Shown piece after piece: positions 25,206 through 33,738 of a stretch of DNA of 48,551 nt. The stretch comes from a virus: positions 1-48,551 of the IMG/VR virus record IMGVR_UViG_3300044960_000334; one strand, given 5' to 3'. The position numbers and the translations under genes are program-made. The first letter of the stretch is position 1, and the number at the start of each line of letters is the position of its first letter. The notes below the pieces were generated by a model that had not been told where the DNA came from, did no database searches, and was given only the letters and a program-made list of their open reading frames with translations.

Positions 25206-25239
25206 ATTATTGTTGTTAAAAAAAAAAAAACAACAATAA
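25206..25239. repeat. 12-bp perfect hairpin with an A10/T10 loop
   Basis: ATTATTGTTGTT (25206-25217) and AACAACAATAAT (25228-25239) are perfect complements around a loop of ten A (ten T on the minus strand). It lies in the 255-base gap between two minus-strand genes. A terminator would need Ts after the stem rather than in the loop, so the role is unclear. The rest of the gap holds no convincing gene. Confidence 0.7.
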
Positions 25240-25280
25240 TCTCAATTACCTAAAAGCGCACAGAATAAACGCGGTCTTTA

Positions 25281-25553
25281 TCAGACCCCGATAATAATAA
25301 CTTCCGTGGATCCAAGATTTTCGGATGTTCCGTTCTGCATAAAAGACACGGCCAGTTTATTTTTTGCAGCCACGTAGCCTCCAAGAGGGAATGATGCCGT
25401 CGAGGACCAATTAGGCCAGGCTAGAATAATACCAAACTCCGGCCTTAGGCCCGGCACAGTAAATTCCTGCTTAACCACACCTGGGGTGTTAGGAAAGGCA
25501 CTGGGATCGATTTTTGTCCTCAAAAAAAATTTCGGAACAGACGAAAACGCCAT
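25281..25553 (-). CDS. Small virion-region protein
   Basis: A 90-residue beta-rich protein (EFGIILAWPNWSSTASFPLGG; KLAVSFMQNGTSENLGS; EVIIIGV) encoded directly downstream of the major capsid gene and its terminator. Small proteins at this position often decorate the head, but nothing in the sequence proves this. RBS AGAGGAAA. Confidence 0.55.
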   Translation of the reverse strand: MAFSSVPKFFLRTKIDPSAFPNTPGVVKQEFTVPGLRPEFGIILAWPNWSSTASFPLGGYVAAKNKLAVSFMQNGTSENLGSTEVIIIGV

Positions 25554-25570
25554 TTTATTATTTCCTCTAT

Positions 25571-25606
25571 TAAAAACAAAGGGCCAAGGTTTTTCTCGGC
25601 CCTCTG
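25571..25606 (-). terminator. Terminator after the major capsid gene
   Basis: On the minus strand AGGGCC and GGCCCT form the stem, with GAGAAAAACCTT as loop, followed by TTGTTTTTA. It lies just beyond the capsid stop at 25619. Confidence 0.75.
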
Positions 25607-25618
25607 TTACGTAGTTTT

Positions 25619-26614
25619 TTAGGCAACCGTAGATTTAACGTCCAGAGTCCGGAATCGGTAAGTTCCGCCGATGCCAGCAGGACCGTCCAGAACGACCGTG
25701 GTTGTCGCAAAATTGTACGAGACCGCCCCGCCAATAACTCCTTCGGGATCAGCAATTTGCGGCTCGCCCTTAATGACGTTAATATTAAACCGTTGCTTCT
25801 TGGGGTCTCTAACCTTAGCCGGTGCTTTGCCGGCTAGGTCCACCGAACCAACGGCTCCCTTACCGAAGACATACACGCGATAGAAATTATCACCGCTGCT
25901 CTGGTAAGTGAACGCATTGGTTGTTTCGATGACTCGGCAACCGGCAATTGTGGCCACATGTCCGCGGTCTTCGTACTTTACGAGCGGGGTTTCGCGGACA
26001 TTGGTGTTATACTTAAAGATATCCGCCAATCCGCCCGCCGCGGGGTCATTAACCAGGTCATACGTGGCAAACGGGGACGCAAAGCACAAGAATTCGCCAT
26101 CCTCAAACGGCTGGACGTCCTGAGCCTGAAGGCTGTGTCGGGCATGACGCAAGTCCTCGACCAGCAAGTAACCAGACAGGGCCGCCTGATTGGTATTCGG
26201 GGCCTCGGTGTCAATAATGTTACGAGACATTGTGTCCACCGACAGGCCGCCGCGATAGCCCAAAAGTTCCGCCGCCGAGACCAGAATTGGATCAATGGCC
26301 GTATCAACCAGGAGATCCGAGACCGTAATAAATGCGGTATACTGAGACACAGTTGCCTGCAAATAGCGAGAAGTCATTTGCAGTCCAGTGCCCACATTGC
26401 CTTCAGTCGTGGGGGCAACGCCGGGACCAAAGTTCGAATAGCGGAAAAACTGAACCGTCCTTCCGGACTGTTTTTCCAGCACGTCCGGCTCACAGGCCAT
26501 ACGGTAGACAAACTTTTTCTCTAGCCTGTCCAGGCCCTTTTTGCGATAAAGCACCTGAGCAAGGTGGGCCAGAGTTGGCGTCCCTGTGGTGTTAGAAGCG
26601 GGTGAATAAGGCAT
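25619..26614 (-). CDS. Major capsid protein (N4 gp56-like)
   Basis: A 331-residue protein with features of the N4 gp56 capsid family (an HK97-fold capsid): GRTVQFFRYSNFGPG (about 51-65), an EG turn, QYTAFITVSDLLVDTAIDP (about 92-110), DTMSRNIIDTE, and the late FKYNTNVRETPLVKYEDRGHVATIAGCRVIETTNAFT. It is encoded after the scaffold-like gene and has its own leader and terminator, so it can be made in excess. The upstream gap (26615-26700) is AT-rich, with GTGCTATTATTAAAT as a possible promoter part. Confidence 0.85.
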   Translation of the reverse strand: MPYSPASNTTGTPTLAHLAQVLYRKKGLDRLEKKFVYRMACEPDVLEKQSGRTVQFFRYSNFGPGVAPTTEGNVGTGLQMTSRYLQATVSQYTAFITVSDLLVDTAIDPILVSAAELLGYRGGLSVDTMSRNIIDTEAPNTNQAALSGYLLVEDLRHARHSLQAQDVQPFEDGEFLCFASPFATYDLVNDPAAGGLADIFKYNTNVRETPLVKYEDRGHVATIAGCRVIETTNAFTYQSSGDNFYRVYVFGKGAVGSVDLAGKAPAKVRDPKKQRFNINVIKGEPQIADPEGVIGGAVSYNFATTTVVLDGPAGIGGTYRFRTLDVKSTVA

Positions 26615-26704
26615 AGTGACCTATTTTTTCCTTTTTCTAAGCGACCGTGCCCTTATCGCGGAGTAATTTTTCTTTCAATTTAATAATAGCACAAAATTCA
26701 AATA

Positions 26705-26750
26705 AAAACCCCGTTATTCCCTGGGCACTAGGAAAGTAACGGGGTTGTTT
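26705..26750 (-). terminator. Strong bidirectional terminator after the scaffold gene
   Basis: AACCCCGTTA (26707-26716) and TAACGGGGTT (26737-26746) form a perfect 10-bp stem, extended by TTCC/GGAA, with T runs on both outer sides. It separates scaffold from capsid transcription. Confidence 0.85.
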
Positions 26751-26771
26751 TTCCGAATAAATCGGAAAACT

Positions 26772-27644
26772 TTATCCTTGGAGCTTTCTGATAATCGCTT
26801 CGAGTTGTTCCGTTGGGAGCTGTTCGGCCTGTTCAAGGATATTCGGCGCCGGAGAGGTGTGCCCAGAGCGTCCCAGTGCCGGCGGAATTACCGGACTGGA
26901 GCCGGGAGTTCCGGGAATTACTTGATTTCCGGGATTTACTGGGGGTGCGTTATTAGGTCGAATTGCCCCAAGCTGTGTCGCCATGGCGTAAGACGCCAAC
27001 CAGGACTGGGACTCGGTGCTCGGCAGGCCTAGGCGCTGACGTATTTGGTCCAGGATCATGAAATTCTGCGGCGAGGCCGGAAAGTCGGGAACCATTTCGC
27101 GGAATTGATAGGCCGCGAGTTGTTCTTTTATCGTTGTTATCGTTTCTGCCTGCTGAAGTTTTTCTTTTAACGTTTGGGCGGCATTTTCGACCTTACCATC
27201 GAAGAGCATGTGGGAGAGAAGGTAATCAATGCCCTTTATGGGGTCATTACCGACTAATTCAGCAAATTGTTCCTTGGAAAAGGTATTTTTCTTGTCTTCT
27301 GTTCCGCCGGTTGGGGAATTTTGAGTATTATTTTGTCCAGAATTATACGATGCCTGAACCTGTAGAGCATTCACGGCATTGCGAATATTGTCTTGAACGG
27401 CCCGCATAATTTGGTTCAATTCTGCCTGATTTTGGGCCGTGAATTTTTGTCCGAGGAACTCGAATTCAATGGGCTGGCTTTGTGGGACAACAACAGGTGC
27501 GTTGTTGCTATTCTGCTGTAGCTGCTGCCGCTTCAGTTGTTCCTGTACGGCAGCAGTAACGAGGCGTTCCAGGTCTTGGGACTCAACGCCGGTAAGTTCG
27601 ACGCCCGGAGTTCCGGTTCCGGGATTAACAGGACTAGTTGCCAT
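26772..27644 (-). CDS. Scaffold-like head assembly protein
   Basis: A 290-residue protein, Gln/Asn/Pro-rich and mostly helical: an N-terminal coiled coil (ESQDLERLVTAAVQEQLKR, about 20-40), a central helix region (FAELVGNDPIKGIDYLLSHM, about 127-146; AETITTIKEQLAAYQFREM, about 167-185), disordered Pro-rich linkers and a C-terminal helix (AEQLPTEQLEAIIRKLQG) fit to bind capsid subunits. The order portal - scaffold - major capsid is the usual one in tailed phages. The shared promoter/RBS element lies upstream. Confidence 0.7.
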   Translation of the reverse strand: MATSPVNPGTGTPGVELTGVESQDLERLVTAAVQEQLKRQQLQQNSNNAPVVVPQSQPIEFEFLGQKFTAQNQAELNQIMRAVQDNIRNAVNALQVQASYNSGQNNTQNSPTGGTEDKKNTFSKEQFAELVGNDPIKGIDYLLSHMLFDGKVENAAQTLKEKLQQAETITTIKEQLAAYQFREMVPDFPASPQNFMILDQIRQRLGLPSTESQSWLASYAMATQLGAIRPNNAPPVNPGNQVIPGTPGSSPVIPPALGRSGHTSPAPNILEQAEQLPTEQLEAIIRKLQG

Positions 27645-28011
27645 TTTTTGTCTCTCCTGATTCTATTATATCGTTTTTTAAGTACCTCTTAAAATTAAAG
27701 GTCTGATTTTGCCACAAAAGATTTTTTAGTGTTTCTTCGGTTTTGGGATCATTTTCCAGCCTTTTTTCCAAAGAAACCTGGTCTGCGTAATCCTTGTGGG
27801 TATTAACCAAGTTATCAATGTGCCCCACAACGGCCCGAACGGCCCGCCAGTGGGCCAGGGCGCGGCGTTCTTCTTCGTCGGTCTTTGCGTTATCAACGTC
27901 GGTTAGAAAATTGTCCATTAGGGCCGTTAAGGAATCCCGGAGAATCGTATAGCCGGGATTAAAATATAAGGACCCTAACAGGGCGGCCTCTTCTTGTCCT
28001 AAGAAAGCCAT
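27634..28011 (-). CDS. Small helical head-region protein
   Basis: A 125-residue, mostly helical, charged protein (EEAALLGSLYFNPGYTIL; DEEERRALAHWRAVRAVVGHIDNL). It begins four bases after the portal stop and its end overlaps the start of the scaffold gene in another frame. It may assist portal or capsid assembly. No family is recognised. Confidence 0.65.
   Translation of the reverse strand: MAFLGQEEAALLGSLYFNPGYTILRDSLTALMDNFLTDVDNAKTDEEERRALAHWRAVRAVVGHIDNLVNTHKDYADQVSLEKRLENDPKTEETLKNLLWQNQTFNFKRYLKNDIIESGETKNGN
27653..27673 (-). promoter_or_regulatory. Shared promoter/RBS element before the scaffold gene
   Basis: Minus-strand CGATATAATAGAATCAGGAG. The perfect TATAAT sits 7 bases from AGGAGAG. 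Confidence 0.55.
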
Positions 28012-28015
28012 AGAA

Positions 28016-30190
28016 TTAAACCTCAGGCTCCAGGCCGGCGGAGCGCGGCATTCTCACGGAGGCTACCTGAAGGGCCATTGGGGTTCGGGTTGTTTCCTGT
28101 TTTCGTTCCTCCAGGGCCGCCTCAGCAATTTTTGTTTGTAGTTTGGTAGACTCGGTTTGGTTTTTAAAGAACAATTTCATTTGTGCCTCTTGTTGTTTGA
28201 GTTGCATCTCAAGTTGTTTCATGGCTAGGTCCATTTGATTCTTTTGGCGCTCAAACTCCAGTTTTTGCTGTTCGGCCTGGAGTTTCATTTGTTCGCGGAG
28301 CATTTCTAATTCAAGCCTTTGTTGTTCGCGCTGTTGTTCCAGCGGGTCGGGCTGTTTTTGAATTAGTGCCTTTTGAATTTCGGTTTGGGACTTTATTTGG
28401 CCCATTTGCAATCTAATTTGGGCACTCTGTTGGGCCTCCTGTTGTTTTGCTATTAATTCGGGATTCGGCTGATTCATTTTTTGAATTTCTTCCGCGGTAA
28501 TCGGACGGACTAATTGATACAACTTTCCAATTCCGGTGGAATCTTGGATCATTTGTAGAAGCTCCGCCCAATTAACCGTTTGCCCAATTTGTGACAGTGC
28601 TTCTAGAAGAGGCCCCGCCGTCATGTACTGAATCAAAAACGGAACGATTTCCGCCAGGCGCTCCCGTGTGACCATTTGGGAGGCCGCGACCATTTTAAAG
28701 CGAACCGGGGCACGAAATGATTTGGCCGAAACGACATCAGTTATGCCCGTGGGTAGCATTCCGGGTAAAAATGCCTCATCGGAAACGTGAATTTGAATCA
28801 TTTTGTACAACTTGTACAAAAGTGGAACTATTAGATAGTCCTCAATGTGCTTTACCAGCAATTGAAGCCGCATGGAGCCGCCTTGGAGCTGCATGGCCAT
28901 GCCGGATGCCGTTCTGTTGGCATTAGAGGCTCGAGGAATTCCTTGGGTTAGGGAATTAATGCCCGATCTTTTTTCGGACATTAAGTTAATAAATTGAATT
29001 TCGTCCCAAATTGAAATCGGAGGACCCTCGGGGGACAGAATGGAAATATCACTGCGTGGATCAGCAACCTTAAAGATTGCGCCCGGCTTCCAACGTTGCT
29101 GTGCCGGCGTCATGAAGCTAGATGCCTTCTGAACGCGGGGCGGGTGAAGTCGAATATGTAATTCGTCTATGTGTGCGTTGAGCAAGGCCTCGGCATATCG
29201 TTGATTTGATTCTTGGATATCAGCCAGGGACATTGCGTAAAAGCGGCCCGGAATGACGTAACACGGGGCGAAAACAAGCGGAATAAAGCCGTAAGGATTA
29301 TCCCCGACAAAGGCCACCCACTGTCGATTGAGGACTACGATTATTCGGGTCTTTGAGTAATAAGTCAAAACTTCAATTTGCCTATCCGACGGATTAGGAA
29401 TAACGTCATCTGTTGAGGGGTTGTAGGTTATTTTATGTAACACATTCTGAACCTGTTTTGTTCTGTCCCCGAAAGTAATAGGGACGTTCTTTGCCATTTC
29501 CCAAAGAATTGCATCTTCGGGAATTTTCATATTAGGATTGTTACGCCACTCTGAGATCTCTTCTACTGTCTTTTTCGTACGGCGAATAATAGACCGGCAG
29601 TGATCAACTGATGGTGAGGAGGCCCCCGGATCAACGTAAATATCCCTAATATCCACCCAAGAAACCGCCGGGCGGCCCGTGGCGATGTCCCATTCTATAG
29701 CCAGGCCCCCGTTTCCATATAACAGTAAAGACTTAATCGCCAGTTCAATATCATTTCTAATCGACAAGCCAAACTGGTTTTTGTCGTGATCCAGAAGGTA
29801 TAACAGCGCGGCTTGAATATCTCGGGCCTCCTTTTGTGAAGCCCCGTACTCGGCCTCAACTTGAAACCAGTCAGAGCCCGTTCCAAATAGGGCCTGTGTT
29901 ATGGCCGGTAGGGCAGTCTCGACTTGATCAAACACCAACGGCATCGGCAGTGCCGACCGAGGGATATTCGTGCCCTCCCAGACCTTGGGCTGTACGTAAC
30001 CAACATACAGCATGTCAGCGGTATTCCAGCGAATGTCATGATTCCGTTGACGGTCGTTTTCGTATTGAAAGAAAGTTTGATTGACTAAGGCCAAGGCATA
30101 CTGGTCCTTCATTTGCTGAAGGGCCATGACAAAGGCCTCAGCCTCAAGATTCGCCTCGTGAATTTGGGGAACGGGCTTACCCTCGGGCAT
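28016..30190 (-). CDS. Portal protein
   Basis: A 724-residue portal. The first 500 residues have the portal plan: MPMPLVFDQVETALPAITQALFGT (about 80-105), a wing with RPAVSWVDIRDIYVDPGAS (about 176), NRQWVAFVGDNPYGFIPLVFAP, and a stem/crown with NAHIDELHIRLHPPRV and GIPRASNANRTASGMAM (about 420). Residues 570-690 are a long Gln/Lys/Glu coiled coil (about 120 residues), longer than in T7-like portals and likely forming a barrel inside the head. It follows the holin-like gene and overlaps its stop. It is the gate for packaging and ejection. Confidence 0.9.
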   Translation of the reverse strand: MPEGKPVPQIHEANLEAEAFVMALQQMKDQYALALVNQTFFQYENDRQRNHDIRWNTADMLYVGYVQPKVWEGTNIPRSALPMPLVFDQVETALPAITQALFGTGSDWFQVEAEYGASQKEARDIQAALLYLLDHDKNQFGLSIRNDIELAIKSLLLYGNGGLAIEWDIATGRPAVSWVDIRDIYVDPGASSPSVDHCRSIIRRTKKTVEEISEWRNNPNMKIPEDAILWEMAKNVPITFGDRTKQVQNVLHKITYNPSTDDVIPNPSDRQIEVLTYYSKTRIIVVLNRQWVAFVGDNPYGFIPLVFAPCYVIPGRFYAMSLADIQESNQRYAEALLNAHIDELHIRLHPPRVQKASSFMTPAQQRWKPGAIFKVADPRSDISILSPEGPPISIWDEIQFINLMSEKRSGINSLTQGIPRASNANRTASGMAMQLQGGSMRLQLLVKHIEDYLIVPLLYKLYKMIQIHVSDEAFLPGMLPTGITDVVSAKSFRAPVRFKMVAASQMVTRERLAEIVPFLIQYMTAGPLLEALSQIGQTVNWAELLQMIQDSTGIGKLYQLVRPITAEEIQKMNQPNPELIAKQQEAQQSAQIRLQMGQIKSQTEIQKALIQKQPDPLEQQREQQRLELEMLREQMKLQAEQQKLEFERQKNQMDLAMKQLEMQLKQQEAQMKLFFKNQTESTKLQTKIAEAALEERKQETTRTPMALQVASVRMPRSAGLEPEV

Positions 30191-30405
30191 TAATTTTCCT
30201 TTTTATTGTTGTCTAAGTTACCAGAGACGGCATTTATCCCAAATGCCGCGAGGCCCCCGGAAAAGGTATATTTTGCAATATCATACAAAATCGGCCAGCG
30301 GTCAAAATATTCCGGAGCAAACAGAATAAATCCGGAAATTGCTGAAACTAAAGCCGGAATTGTCGTTTTCCAGTCCTTAATTCGACATTTTGTTTCTTCG
30401 TTCAT
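30190..30405 (-). CDS. Small two-helix membrane protein, probable holin
   Basis: A 71-residue protein with two hydrophobic segments (TTIPALVSAISGFILFAPEYF, about 14-34; AKYTFSGGLAAFGINAV, about 45-61) and charged ends (MNEETKCRIKDWK; NLDNNKKEN), the form of a small class II holin. It would open the membrane for the endolysin. It lies between terminase and portal rather than beside the endolysin, as in several podoviruses. Confidence 0.65.
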   Translation of the reverse strand: MNEETKCRIKDWKTTIPALVSAISGFILFAPEYFDRWPILYDIAKYTFSGGLAAFGINAVSGNLDNNKKEN

Positions 30406-30417
30406 GGTATTCTATTT

Positions 30418-30435
30418 TCCTGATTTTATTATACC
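30418..30435 (-). promoter_or_regulatory. Shared promoter/RBS element before the holin-portal block
   Basis: Minus-strand GGTATAATAAAATCAGGA: a perfect TATAAT joined to AGGA. Confidence 0.55.
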
Positions 30436-30443
30436 GCCCCTGT

Positions 30444-32198
30444 TTAGGCCTCTTCTTCTTGAAACGGATCTTCGGTTTTTAGAAACTTATTCCAGAGTAA
30501 AACTTTCTCCTGTTCCGGCGTAGGCCGAGCCAATTCACGACCAAACCAGTCTTTTCCCTGAAATTGGTCGGCCAGAGCGTCAATTATATCATCCGTATCG
30601 GGGCGTGGGAACGTTCGGAGTTCCTCCAGGCAGTGAAGATAGGCCCTTTTGTGTTCTTTATCACGCTCCGTTAGGGGAGGGTCGCGGGGAATTACGAAGC
30701 GGATTATACCTTGGTTGTAATAAGGCTCTAGTGTGTTCTGAATGCGATCTATTTTTCGCTGCTGGTTATCTACGGGGATTAATTCTATTGGCAAATAGAT
30801 CCCCTTAGTGTCCATGTCTCGGCTTATTCCGACCATAAGGCCGTCAACGAAGGCAGTTTTTTCGATTTTTATAACTCTCGGTTTGTACGTATGCCAGACG
30901 TACCAGATTTTTTCTATTAATTCATGTGGTAGGAATTTACCATGGATTATGTCTTCGACATACATGCGCCCATAACTGTCCCATGCGGCAACAACGATGG
31001 CTGTATAGTTAGATCGGACGTTTTTCGTTTGGGCAGTATCTATAGAGACCGTTCGATAGGCGACTCGAACATTCTTTTTGAAGTTTTCCTGAGAAATTTT
31101 CGGCGGAAAGACGTCATTTACGGGGAAAATTTCACGTCCGTCGGCCCCGCCCTTGGGGTTGTTTAATTTTTGACACGCAAATATGTATGGATCTCGTTTT
31201 TCGTCCAGCTCCAAGCGTTCCAGAGTGAAACGCTCCTGTCCGCGGCGATCAACGGGCCACCAGGGGATTCGTTTTTTGTTTTCGTCCAGGAGATAGGGAA
31301 GATTTAGTTCAGTCGGATCAAACTTTTCCGGAGATCCGTCGGGGGTTTTTTTCTTATAAACCCCCCGAATGTGGATTTTATATTCTGGTGATATACCAGA
31401 CTGGCGCTCGTTAAGCCATTGATTAATTAAACGACCGTATAAATCCCCGAAATCATAACGAGTTCCCTCAACATCGACCCAGTAGGCCGGGGATACGAGG
31501 AGTTCCAGGGCCATGTAAAAGGAATCAATGATTCCCTTTCTTCGTTCCGGGGTCTTTACGTTCTCGGGTTCCACAATATCTGAGAACTTCATGACATCGA
31601 AGTGAAGCCCCGCGGTTCCTTTCTCGATGGACAGTGCCATTACCGACGGTTCTTTTCTGGTAACGGACGCCGGGCGGGCCTCCGTAGTGAAGGCCCCCTT
31701 AGTTCCCCAATCTAGAATCTTTTTTTGCGGACAGTGTTCGGGAAATAAGGCCCGAAATTTCTCGTTGAATTGAAAATGCTTCTTAATTTCGCCGAGAATC
31801 ATTTCGGCCTTTTCGATATTAGACTGAAAAATGGCTATTGCCGTATCGGGATAGTTTAGCAACCACTGAATAACATGGGCCTGGGCGTTTATTGTGGTCT
31901 TAAGGTGCCCGCGGGGGTCGAGAATTAAGACTCTGCGTTTGCCCTTAAGTTCTAATTTCGGACAAATAGGTCTGTATTCCCACGTACTGCCGGTCCAGAT
32001 GTCGTTGTTATAATACTGTTCGCGCGTGGGTTTTTGAAATTGTTGTAAGGCCTGAATGATTGGACCGTGGACTCCCTCCTCTACGTCCTCATAACCTAGG
32101 ATTCTTTGACATAGAAATAATAAATCAGTCCTAGCCCGCCACCTTGCCCGCCGCCAGGAATCAATTTCTTCCGCCGAGTACTTTTTTTTGGTACTCAT
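30444..32198 (-). CDS. terL: Terminase large subunit
   Basis: A 584-residue packaging motor. The ATPase has a variant Walker A DPRGHLKTT (94-102; RGHLKT form), an adenine/Q-like entry at about 48, and a Walker B region FDVMKFSDIVEPEN (about 205-218). The nuclease has VSIDTAQTKN (first Asp), VIKIEKTAFVDG (Glu) and DTDDIIDALADQFQG (last Asp) at about 375, 450 and 545. It cuts and pumps DNA into the head through the portal. The small subunit is not adjacent; the best candidate is the HTH protein at 579-1073. Confidence 0.9.
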   Translation of the reverse strand: MSTKKKYSAEEIDSWRRARWRARTDLLFLCQRILGYEDVEEGVHGPIIQALQQFQKPTREQYYNNDIWTGSTWEYRPICPKLELKGKRRVLILDPRGHLKTTINAQAHVIQWLLNYPDTAIAIFQSNIEKAEMILGEIKKHFQFNEKFRALFPEHCPQKKILDWGTKGAFTTEARPASVTRKEPSVMALSIEKGTAGLHFDVMKFSDIVEPENVKTPERRKGIIDSFYMALELLVSPAYWVDVEGTRYDFGDLYGRLINQWLNERQSGISPEYKIHIRGVYKKKTPDGSPEKFDPTELNLPYLLDENKKRIPWWPVDRRGQERFTLERLELDEKRDPYIFACQKLNNPKGGADGREIFPVNDVFPPKISQENFKKNVRVAYRTVSIDTAQTKNVRSNYTAIVVAAWDSYGRMYVEDIIHGKFLPHELIEKIWYVWHTYKPRVIKIEKTAFVDGLMVGISRDMDTKGIYLPIELIPVDNQQRKIDRIQNTLEPYYNQGIIRFVIPRDPPLTERDKEHKRAYLHCLEELRTFPRPDTDDIIDALADQFQGKDWFGRELARPTPEQEKVLLWNKFLKTEDPFQEEEA

Positions 32199-32205
32199 TG
32201 GTCAT

Positions 32206-32553
32206 TTATTTCCGCTTTTTTACCAGATTTTGGGCAATTATGTCCAAACCACGCTCATAGTTTGGGTCATAATTTCTTTTTTCGGAGGAATAACCTTCTA
32301 GAAGAAGGTGAAGAAGTTCATGTACGAGGGTTTCTTCGATGTCCGGGGCCTCATGGGTTTCGTCATAACTCTCTGGGTCGGCAATATAAATCGCCGCCGT
32401 TCGATATTCGGTTTGCCAAAGACACATGCCGGCATTCTTTTCCAGTTCTTCGTGGTCCCGGAATTCAAATGTTATTTCTTCCCAGGCCGGCGGCTGTAGT
32501 TTTAGCAACCTAATCCACTTTTTCCCAAGTCTCTCCAGTTGGGATTGAGTCAT
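32206..32553 (-). CDS. Small zinc peptidase-like protein (HExxH)
   Basis: A 115-residue protein with a clear HExxH zinc-binding motif in DIEETLVHELLHLLLEGY (helix at about 72-89) and beta strands before it (EITFEFRD, RTAAIYIADPES). The downstream ligand could be in YERGLDIIAQ. The layout is that of minimal gluzincin or IrrE/SprT-like phage peptidases. It sits immediately before the terminase gene, so it might process a head protein or act on a host target. The substrate is not known. Confidence 0.65.
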   Translation of the reverse strand: MTQSQLERLGKKWIRLLKLQPPAWEEITFEFRDHEELEKNAGMCLWQTEYRTAAIYIADPESYDETHEAPDIEETLVHELLHLLLEGYSSEKRNYDPNYERGLDIIAQNLVKKRK

Positions 32554-32565
32554 GGTTAGTATATC

Positions 32566-32910
32566 CTAGGAATTTAATGTCGTGGCATCCGGGCGGGTTT
32601 GGGCGAAGACTGAACCGACAAGGCCTGCCCCGGATGCCTGCCAGCCGATTCCTTTGTTAAAAAACGCACCCTTCGGTAGATTTACTACAAAAGTCGAATT
32701 AGACGCAACAGCTTGTTGAATTATATTCTTCGGCGTTCCGTTCGGATTGTCAAAAACCGAAACAACCAAAGACCCGGCTGTTGGGTTTGAGACAACCAAA
32801 TGATACAAAACACTATCTTTATCACTCAAAACCTGGGACGAGGCTGGAATATTTTGCGCCGCCCGAAGAACGTCCTTCGAAAATAACGTATTATTTGGTG
32901 CGTTAGCCAT
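32566..32910 (-). CDS. Small beta-rich protein, possible virion decoration
   Basis: A 114-residue beta protein (SVLYHLVVSNPTAGSLVVSVF; STFVVNLPKGAFFNKGIGW; GLVGSVFAQTRP). This pattern is common in phage head-decoration or tail-associated proteins. It is the first gene of the block that leads to the terminase. RBS AGGAAACCC. Function not certain. Confidence 0.6.
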   Translation of the reverse strand: MANAPNNTLFSKDVLRAAQNIPASSQVLSDKDSVLYHLVVSNPTAGSLVVSVFDNPNGTPKNIIQQAVASNSTFVVNLPKGAFFNKGIGWQASGAGLVGSVFAQTRPDATTLNS

Positions 32911-32914
32911 GGGT

Positions 32915-32936
32915 TTCCTACTTCTATTTTATCCCC
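32915..32936 (-). promoter_or_regulatory. Shared promoter/RBS element before the terminase block
   Basis: Minus-strand GGGATAAAATAGAAGTAGG followed by AAACCC and the ATG. Confidence 0.5.
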
Positions 32937-33110
32937 TCAGGGCTTTGAAACATTTGATTGGATAAAATCATGATCCTCAACGCCGGTCCTCGGGTTTTTG
33001 TAATCAGTAACGAATGCAACGGGCATATTGTACTCCGTTGTTGCCTTTGGATTATCGTACGACACAATCTGTCCGTCAGGTTGTTTAGTTTTTTGATCTA
33101 AAACAGGCAT
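32937..33110 (-). CDS. Short gene of unknown function (57 residues)
   Basis: A short frame MPVLDQKTKQPDGQIVSYD...FIQSNVSKP. The ATG is five bases after the stop of the previous gene, a spacing that suggests translational coupling, though no strong ribosome binding site is visible. The codon use fits its neighbours and the frame fills exactly the space between two genes. Polar, probably a small virion or linker protein. Confidence 0.55.
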   Translation of the reverse strand: MPVLDQKTKQPDGQIVSYDNPKATTEYNMPVAFVTDYKNPRTGVEDHDFIQSNVSKP

Positions 33111-33115
33111 TGTTT

Positions 33116-33736
33116 TTAACTTGTAGTTATATCTGGAATAACAAGAATTTTGCCCAGAAGAACGGTATAAACCTCCCCGGCTGAATTAACAAATTCCACA
33201 TCGTAATTTAATGGAACTCGATACGGGGGCAGAGAGGCTGTTTTGGTGGCAGAAATAGTTATTTGTGCTTCACCCTGGGATGGATTCGTAAACACAATAC
33301 CATCCGGGGGGCTGGAGGTACACGTAAATACCGAGGCCGCCTGGGAGTCCTTGGGGTGCCACTTGGCCGTTAATTTTAGTGTCCCTCCGGTTAGGGACAC
33401 TGGATTTCCGTTTTGTGTTATTCGGATTGTAAACTTTAGGGTATTACCACGAACGATTCTTAAATTCTGTCCCACGTTGTCTCTCCCGTAGAGAATAGAA
33501 GTATTCCAATTAAAAGGCCAAACTGGCGGAAAAGGCGGATCAGCAAGAAACGGCAGTAATGTTTGTGGAGCAAAACAAGAACTGATGTTACCGAGGGATA
33601 AAATACCAAGATATCCTAACCACGCCGTGGAGCCTCTGATGTTAGTTGTATTTGCGGTTCCGGTTAAACTTGAACTGATTCCCGGAAACTCGGATTCTTC
33701 GTCAAACTTTAAAATTGTTCTTTGAAAAGATGGCAT
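33116..33736 (-). CDS. Virion protein with C-terminal Ig-like beta domain
   Basis: A 206-residue protein. The first 75 residues are of low complexity. From about 85 on (GQNLRIVRGNTLKFTIRITQ, LTGGTLKLTAKWHPKD, GEAQITISATKTASLP, NYDVEFVNSAGEVYTVLLGKILV) it is a seven- to eight-strand beta sandwich of the BppU-N/Ig type common in baseplate and fibre proteins. The ATG at 33736 is two bases after the preceding stop. Likely a fibre-attached or decoration protein. Confidence 0.6.
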   Translation of the reverse strand: MPSFQRTILKFDEESEFPGISSSLTGTANTTNIRGSTAWLGYLGILSLGNISSCFAPQTLLPFLADPPFPPVWPFNWNTSILYGRDNVGQNLRIVRGNTLKFTIRITQNGNPVSLTGGTLKLTAKWHPKDSQAASVFTCTSSPPDGIVFTNPSQGEAQITISATKTASLPPYRVPLNYDVEFVNSAGEVYTVLLGKILVIPDITTS

Positions 33737-33738
33737 AT

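Noticed and set aside
24982-25239. An 85-codon plus-strand frame between two minus-strand genes
   Set aside because: It runs through a 12-A hairpin and ends in poly-Leu and poly-Lys. A shorter start (25062) does not help. More likely leader or regulatory sequence.
25958-26524. A 188-codon frame opposite the major capsid gene
   Set aside because: It is a shadow of the capsid gene and has no ribosome binding site.
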